Shown: one piece after another, positions 34,092-43,655 of the stretch | Position numbering within the stretch: the first letter of the stretch is position 1 | Layout: every line of letters begins with the position of its first letter | Assembly: GCF_001550155.1 (NCBI RefSeq) | Contig: NZ_LRUF01000008.1 | Span: 372,001 to 436,000 of the forward strand | From: Pseudoalteromonas arabiensis | GTDB lineage: Bacteria; Pseudomonadota; Gammaproteobacteria; Enterobacterales; Alteromonadaceae | DNA length: 64,000 bases | Reading direction: 5' to 3' | Notes under the pieces: model-generated | Databases searched by the model: none | Told to the model about the DNA's origin: nothing | Seen by the model: the letters and a program-made list of their open reading frames with translations, nothing else | Made by a program: the position numbers and the translations under genes

Positions 34092-37070
34092 TTATTCAAA
34101 ACTAAAACTAAAGTTAGCGTATAAATAACGTCCCTCTGCATTGTGCAAGCTTGCGTTATAACCGTATGTTTCATCTGCTAGGGGTGGCTCTCTATCAAAC
34201 ATATTTCGCATACCTAAACGAACACGAGTACCAGAATCAAACGTGTATTGACCATACACGTTAAAAGTACTCCAACTACTTACATGCCAATATTCACCGG
34301 TTTCATCATGAACGGCGCTCGTATCATAAAAATCACCAACATATTTACCATACAAGCCTGCTCCCCAATTGTTATAGCGCCAAGTTAAAGTACCGGTTGC
34401 TTGCCACTGAGGACGGCCGTCCATTTGAATTAAATCGCCCACATCTTCAAGAGGTAAACCTAATGCAGCTAACTTTGCCGATTCACTATCAACACTTTGA
34501 TATGCTTTTAGTAATTTTGCCGCGTTAAGTTTTATATCAAAATCACCAAAGTCAGTATCAGCTAAGCGATAGTTGATGCTTAAATCGAGGCCCTCAGTAA
34601 CACGAGAGTCTAAGTTTTCATATAAACCAACAACTTCAACCATGTCGCCTACCGCTGCCAAACCAGAACCGTCAAAAAAAGCGATATCATCAGCAGTTGC
34701 CTGTGAGCGAATAACATTTGGGTTAGCTGCGCCATTTAAACGGTAGAAATAATCTAAGTCAGCGATATTTTGATAGGAGCGTATACCGATCAGGTCTTCT
34801 TGTTCTATACGCCAAAAGTCGACTGTAAGCGTTAGGTTGTCAATAAATTCGGGTGTATAAACTAGGCCTAATCCATAGTTGTAATCATTTTCTGGTTTTA
34901 GTTTTGTGTTCCCTAAGCGAATATTAGAGACGCTGTCGCTGCCATTACATTCACTTAAGTTGCTCAACTCCCCTTTATTTATTCGCGCTTGGCATCGATA
35001 GTAATCTGTTGGGTAATTAACACGAGTTGTACTGGCGGTATGAAGTTGCTCAAGATTAGGAGCTCTAAAACCTTCTGAGTAAGAGCCTCGTACTTGTAAA
35101 CTAGAGGTAGGATACCAGCTGAGTACTGCTTTTGGCTTAAATACACTTCCTACGTCATTGTACTGCTCAAAGCGACCAGCAAGCTGAAAGTTAAGCTTCT
35201 CGACTAGAGGGACTTCCATTTCAGGACTTATCAGCGCTCCTGCAAACTCAACGAACGCCGACGCTACATTACGTGAACCATCAGCATTTGGTTGTCCACT
35301 AGAGCCCATAACATCAGAAGCATAATTACTGCCCGTTACGGTATCTGTGTAGGTTATAGTGCCATTTAATCTGTCATCATAAGTGTTTGCGAAACTTTCA
35401 TAACGCCACTCAGCTCCCATTGCTATACCAACATCACCAGCAGGTAGTGAAAATAAAGCAGGATTCGACACTTTAAAATCGACTAATGCGAGTTCTGTTT
35501 CACCCTCACGACTGATATCGATTAAAAAGCTATCAATCGTCTTTTGAGAGTTACAAGATGCATTACAAAAAGGGTTATATGCAGAGCTGTCTTGGCGGTT
35601 TACACTGTCTTGAAAGAGACTTAAACTTATACGGTTATTCGTTTTATCAACTGTTTTAGCTTTGGAATAAAGTACCGCACTGTCCCAACTCCATGCATCA
35701 AGATCACCTCGGGCACCCGCTAAAGCACGATAAGATTTATTGTCCACATTAATCCCTCTAGCACCAGCATCAACAACACGGTAAGCATCAATAGTGACAT
35801 CGAGTCCTTGTGCGGGAATCCCAAAACCAGACACTTGATTAATACCACTCCCTAGCGGGTTCCAATATGCATCACTTGAGATTGTCACCGGTGCAGAGGT
35901 TAACGTAGCGGTTTCACCTCGCTGTGAGTTTGACTCGGCTTGGTAATAACCTAGTTCACTGTATAACTCGGTACCTGAGCTTAGTTCATGATTAATAAAA
36001 ACAAATGAATTTAACCGTTCAGTTTCAGGAATAAGCGTACGGCTACTATTGGTGTTATAACCTTGAGTGTCACTTGAAATGCTGCCACTATCAATGCACA
36101 AGCCATTGCTTAATACACATCGCTGATTTGAATCACTGGCATCCACATCTTCGATATGAAACCGTCCGGCTGAACTTGTCAGGCCGTCGACTGCTTGACT
36201 CGCATCAAAACGTCCCCAAGGAGTTGTTGTTGAGTTATTTCTAAAATTAGAATCTCCCTCCCAACGCGTGCCCTCTAAGAATGGTCTTAAATCATTATTG
36301 CGTGAAAACTTCGTTTCTGAAGCCATAACCTCAGAACCATGATAGTAATTAACTGAGGCTGTTATATTGGTTGAACCATCATTAACATCCCAGCCAGCTA
36401 GCGCATTTAAATTGAGCTTTTCACGACTCGTATTTTCAGCCTGGCCATACTGCATATCAAAACGGTAACCGCTAAAATCCTTTTTCATTTGCGTATTAAC
36501 GACCCCTGCAACCGCATCGGAGCCATAAATAGCAGCAGCGCCATCATGTAAAACTTCAACAGCATCAATCCCCATTACTGGAATCGAATTCATATTAACG
36601 GTCGTTACTGGCACTGAGTTTTCTGTTTGCGAGCCTGGGTGTTGTACTAAACGTCGCCCATTCAATAATACAAGTGTGTTACCCGTACCAATACTACGTA
36701 AGTTAATTGATGCTACATCCCCTCGTGACGCATACACACCACTCACTACATCGTTACCATTAAAGCTCACTGTTCCATTACTTGGAATCGATGCAAACAA
36801 CTCACTCCCTGAAGTCGCGCCGATTGCATCAACATCATCAGAATCAATAACAGACACAGGGAGTGCCCCTTCTATATTAGCCCCTTTGATCATTGAGCCA
36901 ACTACACTGATAATCTCTAATTCTTCATTTTCAGGTGTCTTAAATTGTTTCTTGTCAGCTTGCTGTGCTGCAACCTCAGATATATGGAGTAGATTAAGAG
37001 CAACGAATAAGGATAAACTGACTTTATTTAATGGGTATTTTGTTATCTTTTGCGAAGGCATTTTCTTCAT
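34092..37070 (-). CDS. TonB-dependent outer-membrane receptor
   Basis: A 992-residue receptor. A signal peptide (LSLFVALNLLHISEVAAQ) is followed by a TonB-box-like segment (EELEIISVVGS), a plug domain (ALPVSVIDSDDVDAIG to NLRSIGTGNTLVLLNGRRLV, and DGAAAIYGSDAVAGVVN), and a 22-strand barrel ending in the C-terminal aromatic FSFSFE. It opens the D-amino-acid locus and is likely to import peptides or muropeptide-like compounds rather than iron, as no Fur-type site is visible upstream. Instead a LysR-type box shared with dgcN lies 82 bases before the start. Confidence 0.93.
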   Translation of the reverse strand: MKKMPSQKITKYPLNKVSLSLFVALNLLHISEVAAQQADKKQFKTPENEELEIISVVGSMIKGANIEGALPVSVIDSDDVDAIGATSGSELFASIPSNGTVSFNGNDVVSGVYASRGDVASINLRSIGTGNTLVLLNGRRLVQHPGSQTENSVPVTTVNMNSIPVMGIDAVEVLHDGAAAIYGSDAVAGVVNTQMKKDFSGYRFDMQYGQAENTSREKLNLNALAGWDVNDGSTNITASVNYYHGSEVMASETKFSRNNDLRPFLEGTRWEGDSNFRNNSTTTPWGRFDASQAVDGLTSSAGRFHIEDVDASDSNQRCVLSNGLCIDSGSISSDTQGYNTNSSRTLIPETERLNSFVFINHELSSGTELYSELGYYQAESNSQRGETATLTSAPVTISSDAYWNPLGSGINQVSGFGIPAQGLDVTIDAYRVVDAGARGINVDNKSYRALAGARGDLDAWSWDSAVLYSKAKTVDKTNNRISLSLFQDSVNRQDSSAYNPFCNASCNSQKTIDSFLIDISREGETELALVDFKVSNPALFSLPAGDVGIAMGAEWRYESFANTYDDRLNGTITYTDTVTGSNYASDVMGSSGQPNADGSRNVASAFVEFAGALISPEMEVPLVEKLNFQLAGRFEQYNDVGSVFKPKAVLSWYPTSSLQVRGSYSEGFRAPNLEQLHTASTTRVNYPTDYYRCQARINKGELSNLSECNGSDSVSNIRLGNTKLKPENDYNYGLGLVYTPEFIDNLTLTVDFWRIEQEDLIGIRSYQNIADLDYFYRLNGAANPNVIRSQATADDIAFFDGSGLAAVGDMVEVVGLYENLDSRVTEGLDLSINYRLADTDFGDFDIKLNAAKLLKAYQSVDSESAKLAALGLPLEDVGDLIQMDGRPQWQATGTLTWRYNNWGAGLYGKYVGDFYDTSAVHDETGEYWHVSSWSTFNVYGQYTFDSGTRVRLGMRNMFDREPPLADETYGYNASLHNAEGRYLYANFSFSFE

Positions 37071-37151
37071 CCTGTTTTATATTTTTAATTTTTCCATTCA
37101 TTACCTTGCACAATTAACTTAACCTAAACAATTGACAAAAAAGCTTTAAAT

Positions 37152-37173
37152 CATAGCCTTGGGTTATAGGCTG
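37152..37173. promoter_or_regulatory. Putative LysR (DgcR) box upstream of the TonB-receptor gene
   Basis: A 22-bp element with AGCCT-N8-AGGCT arms and the core ATA-N-CCT-N2-G-N-TTATAG shared with 27178-27199. It is placed 82 bases upstream of the receptor start codon. Confidence 0.6.
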
Positions 37174-37337
37174 AAACTATTGAATAAATGTTCTAATTTT
37201 AAGCTGTTCTAAAGAAGATCTAATGAGGTAAAGCAAAATCTTTGAATAGTGATTTGTTACCAAGATGAACAAGTAAAAACCAAAAAGTGAGAAGACGTTA
37301 AGAAAGCGGTGATATGAATTTTAACTCTCGTCGTATC

Positions 37338-37354
37338 TGTAAACCCCCATTACA
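37338..37354. repeat. TGTAAA-N5-TTTACA palindrome, copy 5 (intergenic)
   Basis: TGTAAACCCCCATTACA, one mismatch from symmetry (reverse strand TGTAATGGGGGTTTACA). It lies between the azoreductase 3' end and the TonB-receptor promoter. Confidence 0.5.
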
Positions 37355-37364
37355 AAAACTAGAT

Positions 37365-37383
37365 AAGCCGCATCAAGCGGCTT
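37365..37383 (-). terminator. Hairpin after azoreductase gene
   Basis: AAGCCGC / GCGGCTT stem with a five-base loop, immediately past the azoreductase stop. On the minus strand no T-run follows; on the plus strand CTTTCTTTAT does. Probably a weak terminator. Confidence 0.5.
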
Positions 37384-37386
37384 TCT

Positions 37387-38049
37387 TTATTTATATTGAG
37401 TGAATGCTAATTGCTCAGCTTTCGCGTAAGCATTGGTAAGTGAACGCTGATGTCTATCATCTTTAAACTCTTGGTATTCACAGGCAATTTCGTCAATTTT
37501 ATTGACCCCTAAATACTGACTTAAGGTGCGAAGATGCGGCACTAAATGACTCATATGTTCACGTATTCCACCTTGTTCAAAACCAAATTCTCCTGTGGAG
37601 GTAATGATCACTAATCGTTTACCTTTAAGCAGCGGTTTGAGAGGAAAGTCTCCACGCTCTAAGTCAAAATCAAAGGTTTCGTTAATTCTTACAATTTGAT
37701 CAAACCATGCTTTTAACTGTGCTGGCATGCCGTAGTTATACATAGGCGTTGATATCACAATAGTGTCGGCTTTTGCCACTTCACCAATCAGCTCGTCAGA
37801 TTCAGCAAGCAGTGTCTGTTGCTGTATAGTCCGTTTTTGAACAGGGGTGAATACAGCCTCTATCCAAAATTGAGTAATAAAAGAAGGAGGATGTATTCCT
37901 ACATCACGATAGATATACTCAGCTATAGCATTATTACTTTGTAATGTATCAATATAATATTTAGCAATATTTTTAGAAATAGAGTTATGATTTGGATTAT
38001 CATTTTTCACTTCACGTACACTAGCATCAATGTGTAAAAGGGTAGTCAT
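37387..38049 (-). CDS. azoR: FMN-dependent NADH-azoreductase (flavodoxin-like quinone reductase)
   Basis: A 220-residue flavoprotein with the AzoR pattern: LLHIDASVRE at the start, STPMYNYGMPAQLKAWFDQIVRINETFDFD (flavin-contacting loop), GKRLVIITSTGEFG and the C-terminal HLRTLSQYLGV. It reduces quinones, azo dyes or nitro compounds with NAD(P)H. An upstream in-frame Met (38124) adds 25 residues absent from the family, so the start is taken at MTTLLHID (38049). It is divergent from a LysR gene whose product probably regulates it from the shared 119-base gap. Confidence 0.88.
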   Translation of the reverse strand: MTTLLHIDASVREVKNDNPNHNSISKNIAKYYIDTLQSNNAIAEYIYRDVGIHPPSFITQFWIEAVFTPVQKRTIQQQTLLAESDELIGEVAKADTIVISTPMYNYGMPAQLKAWFDQIVRINETFDFDLERGDFPLKPLLKGKRLVIITSTGEFGFEQGGIREHMSHLVPHLRTLSQYLGVNKIDEIACEYQEFKDDRHQRSLTNAYAKAEQLAFTQYK

Positions 38050-38168
38050 AATTAAAACCTTATTAGTTAATGTATAGATATCATCAACAAATTGAGACGT
38101 TTTAGCAAACGAGTTAAAATTCACTATAAATAAGTTTTACTCAGCTATAAATATAAGTGAGTTTAGTT

Positions 38169-39017
38169 ATGCATATATCATTACAAGCTTTAAAAGCCTT
38201 TGAATCAGCAGCCCGCCTTGGAAGCTTTAAAGCTGCGGCAACTGAACTTGCCATTACACCTACAGCGGTTTCACACCATATCGCGAATCTAGAAAGCCGG
38301 TTAAATACTGATTTATTTCATCGCGAAGTGAGAAAGATAACTTTAACTCCATCAGGAGAGTACCTGAGTCAAAACGCAACTAGCGGCTTTAAACTTATTT
38401 TTGCGGCAATTGAACAGTTGAGCCAAGCAAATAACCAAGTACGCATCACCACAACATCTTCTCTAGCAGCCCTAAGAATAATACCCGCTTTAGAAGAGCT
38501 GAATAACGCAAAACCACATTTACGACTTGATATATCAACTAGTGAAACTTTAGATAAGCAACTGCATACCCTGCCTGTTCGACTAGGAAATAGTGAGGAA
38601 GTAAACAAAGCAGATATCATCAAATATGAGCGCTATGATATGTTTGCGGCAAACGCACAACAAAGCGCTCCTAGGCTTGATAAACAAGTTACTTTATACA
38701 CAAGCCAATGGAAAAATAATGCCCTTCCAGCCCCACCATTAACGCAGTGGCTTAAAATAAATAACCTAAGTGATTCATGTTTCAAGGTAAAAACATTTGA
38801 TCAAGAGCTATTTGGAATAAACCAGGTACTCGCCAATAAAGGTGCGGTGTTTTGCTCAAAAACCTTAGTACAACCTTACCTAGATGCGGGCTTACTAACA
38901 TCATTTAATAACCAAGAAGTTGAATCAAAACTGTGTTACTACATTCCCGAAAAGTCTCGCTTCGAAACATCTATACATAAAGTTGTGATTGAATGGCTTG
39001 AGCAGTTACTAACTTAA
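38169..39017 (+). CDS. LysR family regulator (GcvA-like)
   Basis: A 282-residue regulator: MHISLQALKAFESAARLGSFKAAATELAITPTAVSHHIANLESRLNTDLFHREVRKITLTPSGE is the winged helix typical of the GcvA/AmpR branch. The effector domain is somewhat short and divergent. A Met four codons earlier (38157) is possible. It is divergent from the azoreductase gene, so control of that gene by this protein is the simplest inference. The 125-base gap after it holds only a 19-codon reading frame that I do not call. Confidence 0.85.
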   Translation: MHISLQALKAFESAARLGSFKAAATELAITPTAVSHHIANLESRLNTDLFHREVRKITLTPSGEYLSQNATSGFKLIFAAIEQLSQANNQVRITTTSSLAALRIIPALEELNNAKPHLRLDISTSETLDKQLHTLPVRLGNSEEVNKADIIKYERYDMFAANAQQSAPRLDKQVTLYTSQWKNNALPAPPLTQWLKINNLSDSCFKVKTFDQELFGINQVLANKGAVFCSKTLVQPYLDAGLLTSFNNQEVESKLCYYIPEKSRFETSIHKVVIEWLEQLLT

Positions 39018-39142
39018 TGATGTAAAAGTAAACATCACTTAAGCTACTATTGATTATAAAGTTTTTAATGAACCATAAAAAGCAACTAGAAACAGAGTTA
39101 GTTAATTGGTTTAACGCCTATTTGTAGCTTTGCTTTTCGTCA

Positions 39143-40024
39143 TTACTGAGCCATACCAAAATGATTAAAAGCCCCATCTAGCGCACTGCGAACGGATTGT
39201 TTTGCGTTTTGTTCATGGTCAGCTCCTTTGTTGATGTGGTACTGCCAGGTAAGGTCGTTTGGTGCATGCTTTTGAAGAACATTCACTAAGCCATTAAATG
39301 CACCGGTTATGGTTGGATTCTCATCACCACCTAATGTGACATACAAATAGTGAGTGTTGCCTGCTGTATTAGGTAAGCTTTTACTAAACTGTTTTACGAC
39401 AACATTATCGTCATACCAAGCCGCAGGGCTAAAAGCAAAGTATGCATTAAATAACTCTGGTTTAGTAACCATGGTATATAACACAAAGCTACCTCCTGCC
39501 GAAAACCCTGTAAGTGTGCGCTGCCCGCTAATACGATACGTTCCCTCTAAGTAAGGTAATAACTCTGTTTCTATAAACTTTAAAAACACATCAGCTTTAC
39601 CAAATATTTCTCGCTGATTTTGATTAAACGGGCGCGCTTTTATCGCCACATCCTTACGAGCGTAAGGTGGCACTAAATCACGATTTCGAGTGTCATGCCA
39701 AAACAGGTTAGGGATGGCCACTAGAATAACCTCATTCTTGTCATCGGTGCTTTCAAGAATACTTAAAGCGTCATCCCAAGTATCAAGGTTAAAGTTGCCG
39801 TCAGTTTTAATTATGAGCGGATAAGCTTTGTTAGAGTTGTAGTTTTTGGGCAAGCGAATGAAAACTCTGCGCATTTCTGCAAGCGCGTTCGACTTGATAT
39901 CTATATCAATAAAGCGCGAGCTATAGAGCTGTTGGTATTTCACTGCGATATACAAGCCTGTAGCTGTCAAAACGAATGTAATAAACCAAGCTAGATACTG
40001 AATTTTAAATTTTAATAATGCCAT
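39143..40024 (-). CDS. Membrane-anchored esterase (alpha/beta hydrolase, esterase D/Fes-like)
   Basis: A 293-residue protein with an N-terminal membrane anchor or uncleaved signal (YLAWFITFVLTATGLYIAV) and an esterase domain: RRVFIRLPKNYNSNKAYPLIIKTDGN, the nucleophile elbow LTGFSAGGSFVLYT (Ser), VTLGGDENP, and a terminal INKGADHEQNAKQS with the catalytic His. The fold resembles enterochelin esterase and esterase D families. The actual substrate is unknown, and no siderophore genes lie next to it. It is monocistronic. Confidence 0.82.
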   Translation of the reverse strand: MALLKFKIQYLAWFITFVLTATGLYIAVKYQQLYSSRFIDIDIKSNALAEMRRVFIRLPKNYNSNKAYPLIIKTDGNFNLDTWDDALSILESTDDKNEVILVAIPNLFWHDTRNRDLVPPYARKDVAIKARPFNQNQREIFGKADVFLKFIETELLPYLEGTYRISGQRTLTGFSAGGSFVLYTMVTKPELFNAYFAFSPAAWYDDNVVVKQFSKSLPNTAGNTHYLYVTLGGDENPTITGAFNGLVNVLQKHAPNDLTWQYHINKGADHEQNAKQSVRSALDGAFNHFGMAQ

Positions 40025-40220
40025 TTCATATCCTTAATCAATAACTTAATGACACTACTTCAATTATAAAGATTAGTTAATAAGACAATTGTAACAGGGT
40101 ATTAGTTAACTCCGTTCACCGACTTGACTGGGATACAGGATATTCATTAGATAATCCAAAAGCTCGCAGCCGCCATTGCCAGCACTGATAGTTTACTTCA
40201 AACATTTAATAGCTTTCTTG

Positions 40221-40237
40221 TGTAACGGGGGTTTACA
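40221..40237. repeat. TGTAAA-N5-TTTACA palindrome, copy 6 (intergenic)
   Basis: TGTAACGGGGGTTTACA, one mismatch from the arm consensus. It lies between the esterase promoter region and the DPP4 terminator. The surrounding gap 40025-40295 holds nothing else except that terminator. Confidence 0.5.
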
Positions 40238-40249
40238 GTTTGCATAAAA

Positions 40250-40280
40250 AAACCGCAGTTTAATATCTAAGCTGCGGTTT
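40250..40280 (-). terminator. Terminator of the DPP4 gene
   Basis: AAACCGCAG / CTGCGGTTT stem (13-base loop). On the minus strand it is followed by a run of T, just past the DPP4 stop codon. Confidence 0.8.
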
Positions 40281-40295
40281 ATTACTGAAGCATAT

Positions 40296-42626
40296 TTACT
40301 TGTTAAGTAAGTGCTTTTCGAAGAAGTTAGCCATCATAGTGTGGTAGTGCAGGGTCGTGCCTTCACCTTCACGTAGGCTGTGAGAACGGTTCGGGTAAGA
40401 GAAAAACTCGAACTGTTTATTGTGCTTAACTAATTCGTTAATTAAGCGCTCTGAACCTTGGTAGTGAACGTTATCATCTCCAGTACCGTGGATCAGTAGC
40501 AATTTACCTTGCAGGTCTTTTGCAAAAGTGATCGGAGACGTGTTGTCGTAACTATCAGGATCGGTATTTGGGTTACCCGCATAGCGCTCTTGGTAGATGG
40601 TATCGTACAAGCGAATATCTGGCACTGGGGCTGAGGCAATCCCCACTTTATATTTATCACCATGGCGGAATAACAAATTAAGTGTTGAACTACCGCCACC
40701 TGAGTGGCCCCATACACCAACACGGTCGGTATCAATGACATCCCAACGTTTCGCCATTGCATCAAGGGCATCAACTTGGTCACGCACGGTAATAGAGCCT
40801 ATTTTTTTGTAGATAGACTTACGCCAATCTCTGCCTTTAGGTGCGCGCGTGCCGCGGTTATCAACAGAGGCAACAATAAAGCCTTGCTGAGTTAAATACG
40901 ATTTGTATAAGTAACTGTTACCTTCCCAGCGGTCTTGTACTGTTGAGCCCCATGGCTCACCATAAACATAGAAAACGATTGGGTATTTTTTGCTTTTATC
41001 CATATTCGCTGGGAACATGATGTAGCCATCAAGCTCAACACCATCACGGGCGTTTACCGTAAAGAACTCGTGAGTCGGTAACTGCTCAGTTGCTAATTTT
41101 TCTTTTAATGCTTTGTTCTCAACTAAGGTTTTCACATTACTGTGATCGCTTACTTTAATGATCTCTTTCATTGGCGGGGTGCCAAATTTAGAGAAGGTAT
41201 GCATCGCCCAAGAGGTATCTTTAGACATGTAATAGCTGTTTGAACCATCGAATGACGCTGGCGTTACGCGCATCGGTTTAGAGCTGCCATCTAGCGAGGT
41301 ACGGAATAAATAACGCTGGCCAGGATCATCCGGTGATGCAGTAAAGTACATAACGTTTTTATCTTCGTTGAGCGCTAACATATCAATGATGTCATATTCA
41401 CCCGGCGTTAAATCAACAATCGTTTTTCCATCGCGAGATACACGGTATAGATGACGCCAGCCATCACGCTCGCTATGCCAAATAAAGAACTTACCGTCTT
41501 TTGACCAGTTTGCTTTATAAAACCACTCAATAAAGGCATCGTCTTTATCTTCAAGAATTTTAGTCAGCTGTTGTTTTTGCCAGTCGAATAACCAAACCTT
41601 GTTGTGGCTTTGCGGGCGGTTAAGATCTTGGATCATCAAAGATTCACCAGTGCCAGCCCAGCTAATACGTGGAATATAACGATCGCGATTATCGCCACCT
41701 AACTCAGCCCAGCGAGTTTTCTTGTCGCTAAGACTGACCACACCCACTTTAACCGCTGAGTTCATCTCGCCAGCTTTTGGATACGGGAATTCTTTAAGGG
41801 TAGGGTAGAGATCATCGGTGTTATTGATCATAGTGAAGTATTTCACGCCACTGGTATCAAGCTGCCAATAGGCAATTGATTTGTTGTCTGGACTCCAGCG
41901 GAAACCATCACGAATGGTAAATTCTTCTTCGTATACCCAGTCAAAATTACCATTAACAATAGTGTCGTTACCATCAGTGGTTAAAGCAGTCACTGCCTTG
42001 CTACCCACTTTTTCCATGTAGATGTTGTTATCACGCACATAAGCTACTTTAGAGCTATCAGGTGAGAACTTAGCAAACATCAGCTTTTTCGCTTCAATGT
42101 TTTCGCCACCTAACTGATATAGCGAATCGGTTTCAAGGTTTAAAAGCCAAAAATCACCGCGGCTTCGTGAGCGCCACACTTGTTCACCATTGGTAAAAAC
42201 CATCAGCCATTTACCATCTTTAGACCATTGATAGCTTTCAACGGTGAGAGGCTCTTTCTCACCTTTGGGGATCAGTTTTTCGTAACTAACAAGCACCTTA
42301 CGCCCCGTCCCATCGGCATTATAAAATACAATATCATTGCCTTTTACGCCGTGCTCATCGTCTTTAGCTTTGTCGTCTTGGTTGTTTTTATTGCTTTCGC
42401 GCTCTTCAAGTACGGTATAGCCGGTACCATCATCGAGCCACGTAAAATAGGTACTACGCTCAGCTTTAAAGTCTTTTTCTTTATAAATTTGTTCAAGCGA
42501 AAGCGGATTAGCCGTTGCGTTCACTGTTGCTGATGGCGTGTTCGCTTGCTCTGTACTTGAGCATGCTTGCAAACCTAAACCCGCAACCACAGCAAACGCA
42601 AGGGTTGATGTTTTTATTAAGTTCAT
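40296..42626 (-). CDS. Dipeptidyl peptidase IV (S9B), lipoprotein
   Basis: A 776-residue serine peptidase releasing X-Pro or X-Ala dipeptides. The start is taken at MNLIKTSTLAFAVVAGLGLQACSS (42626), where a lipobox LQAC follows; the Met 13 codons upstream would bury this signal. An N-terminal beta-propeller (including DWVYEEEF, the Glu pair that anchors the substrate amino group) is followed by the alpha/beta-hydrolase domain with VWGHSGGGSST (Ser), GTGDDNVHYQ (Asp) and NRSHSL (His), and RGTRAPKGRDWR. It is cell-envelope bound and part of the peptide-scavenging repertoire. Monocistronic. Confidence 0.95.
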   Translation of the reverse strand: MNLIKTSTLAFAVVAGLGLQACSSTEQANTPSATVNATANPLSLEQIYKEKDFKAERSTYFTWLDDGTGYTVLEERESNKNNQDDKAKDDEHGVKGNDIVFYNADGTGRKVLVSYEKLIPKGEKEPLTVESYQWSKDGKWLMVFTNGEQVWRSRSRGDFWLLNLETDSLYQLGGENIEAKKLMFAKFSPDSSKVAYVRDNNIYMEKVGSKAVTALTTDGNDTIVNGNFDWVYEEEFTIRDGFRWSPDNKSIAYWQLDTSGVKYFTMINNTDDLYPTLKEFPYPKAGEMNSAVKVGVVSLSDKKTRWAELGGDNRDRYIPRISWAGTGESLMIQDLNRPQSHNKVWLFDWQKQQLTKILEDKDDAFIEWFYKANWSKDGKFFIWHSERDGWRHLYRVSRDGKTIVDLTPGEYDIIDMLALNEDKNVMYFTASPDDPGQRYLFRTSLDGSSKPMRVTPASFDGSNSYYMSKDTSWAMHTFSKFGTPPMKEIIKVSDHSNVKTLVENKALKEKLATEQLPTHEFFTVNARDGVELDGYIMFPANMDKSKKYPIVFYVYGEPWGSTVQDRWEGNSYLYKSYLTQQGFIVASVDNRGTRAPKGRDWRKSIYKKIGSITVRDQVDALDAMAKRWDVIDTDRVGVWGHSGGGSSTLNLLFRHGDKYKVGIASAPVPDIRLYDTIYQERYAGNPNTDPDSYDNTSPITFAKDLQGKLLLIHGTGDDNVHYQGSERLINELVKHNKQFEFFSYPNRSHSLREGEGTTLHYHTMMANFFEKHLLNK

Positions 42627-42721
42627 TTTTGTTATCCCTTGGTTTAAACCAATCAAGCGTAACAAATTAACTTAATAAAATCTTAACATTTATCGTGAAA
42701 ACAATGTGTTTAAACTTAAAA

Positions 42722-43522
42722 TCAATCGTCCCACAAGAACATACTGGCTTGCTTATTGGCAATACTTAGTTCGTAAATATCACTACAAGGGCGCATCGCC
42801 GCACCATAGCAAACATGTAATGGCAATAAATGCTCTTCTCTAGGATGACTAAAACGCGCCGCAGGGGCCATTTGCCATTCTAATAACTTAGCTTGTCGCT
42901 GTTGTTCACTCAGCTCAGCATTACCACATACATCAACTAGCCATTGCTCAAAAGCCATATTTTGCGCTTTAATTTCAGCGCTTTCAGGGGTGAAAAATGC
43001 GCGCATATTATGAAAAGTAAAGCCAGAACCAATGCTCAATAAATTATCGTAATCAAGTTGTTGTAAAGCCTCACCTATCGCTAGGTGTAAGCTTGGCTCA
43101 AGGCTTGGATGTAACGACAATTGCACACAAGGTATATCTGCTTCTGGATACATAATTTTCAAAGGCACATACATACCGTGATCAAAGCCACGAGATGGGT
43201 TTAATGTGCTATCGATATTAGCCTTTGCCAATGCCTGATGTACTTTTTCGGCAAGGACAGGTTCGCCAGGACTTGGATACTCGATACTGTAAGCAGGCTC
43301 AGGAAAACCATAGTAATCATAAATTAGCTTAGGAGCAGCACTCGAAGTGATGCTAATAGGGTTCGCTTCCCAGTGTGCACTCACCATCAAAATAGCTGAC
43401 GGCTTTTGAATTTTTGCAGCAATAGATTGCAAACAAGTTACCATATCAGCATGACTTGGATCGCCAAGTAAAGGCATAGGACCGCCGCCATGAGAAACAA
43501 ATAAAACGCGTGGCTTTTGCAT
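42722..43522 (-). CDS. ygiD: 4,5-DOPA dioxygenase-type extradiol ring-cleavage enzyme
   Basis: A 266-residue class III extradiol dioxygenase (LigB fold). Metal ligands are seen as His in LFVSHGGGPMPLLGD (about residue 11), HWEANP, GFDHGMYVPLKIMYP and the later SHPREEHLLPLHVCYGA with its conserved His. The order and length match the YgiD/DODA family, which cleaves L-DOPA and is described as metal dependent. The role in this organism is unknown. It is a single gene. Confidence 0.9.
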   Translation of the reverse strand: MQKPRVLFVSHGGGPMPLLGDPSHADMVTCLQSIAAKIQKPSAILMVSAHWEANPISITSSAAPKLIYDYYGFPEPAYSIEYPSPGEPVLAEKVHQALAKANIDSTLNPSRGFDHGMYVPLKIMYPEADIPCVQLSLHPSLEPSLHLAIGEALQQLDYDNLLSIGSGFTFHNMRAFFTPESAEIKAQNMAFEQWLVDVCGNAELSEQQRQAKLLEWQMAPAARFSHPREEHLLPLHVCYGAAMRPCSDIYELSIANKQASMFLWDD

Positions 43523-43655
43523 AAATGTGCTCCTTAAATACGCTTTCTTTTCATACCAATTCGCTTTTAACTATGGTGCACGCACAGAGATACAATAACC
43601 AGCCACAAAAACGCACAACTAGGGTGTGAATTTACACACCGCTAGTTTGTAAGTA

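Noticed and set aside
39068..39127. A 19-codon reading frame after the LysR gene
   Set aside because: Too short, with no ribosome binding site and no recognisable sequence; could be random.
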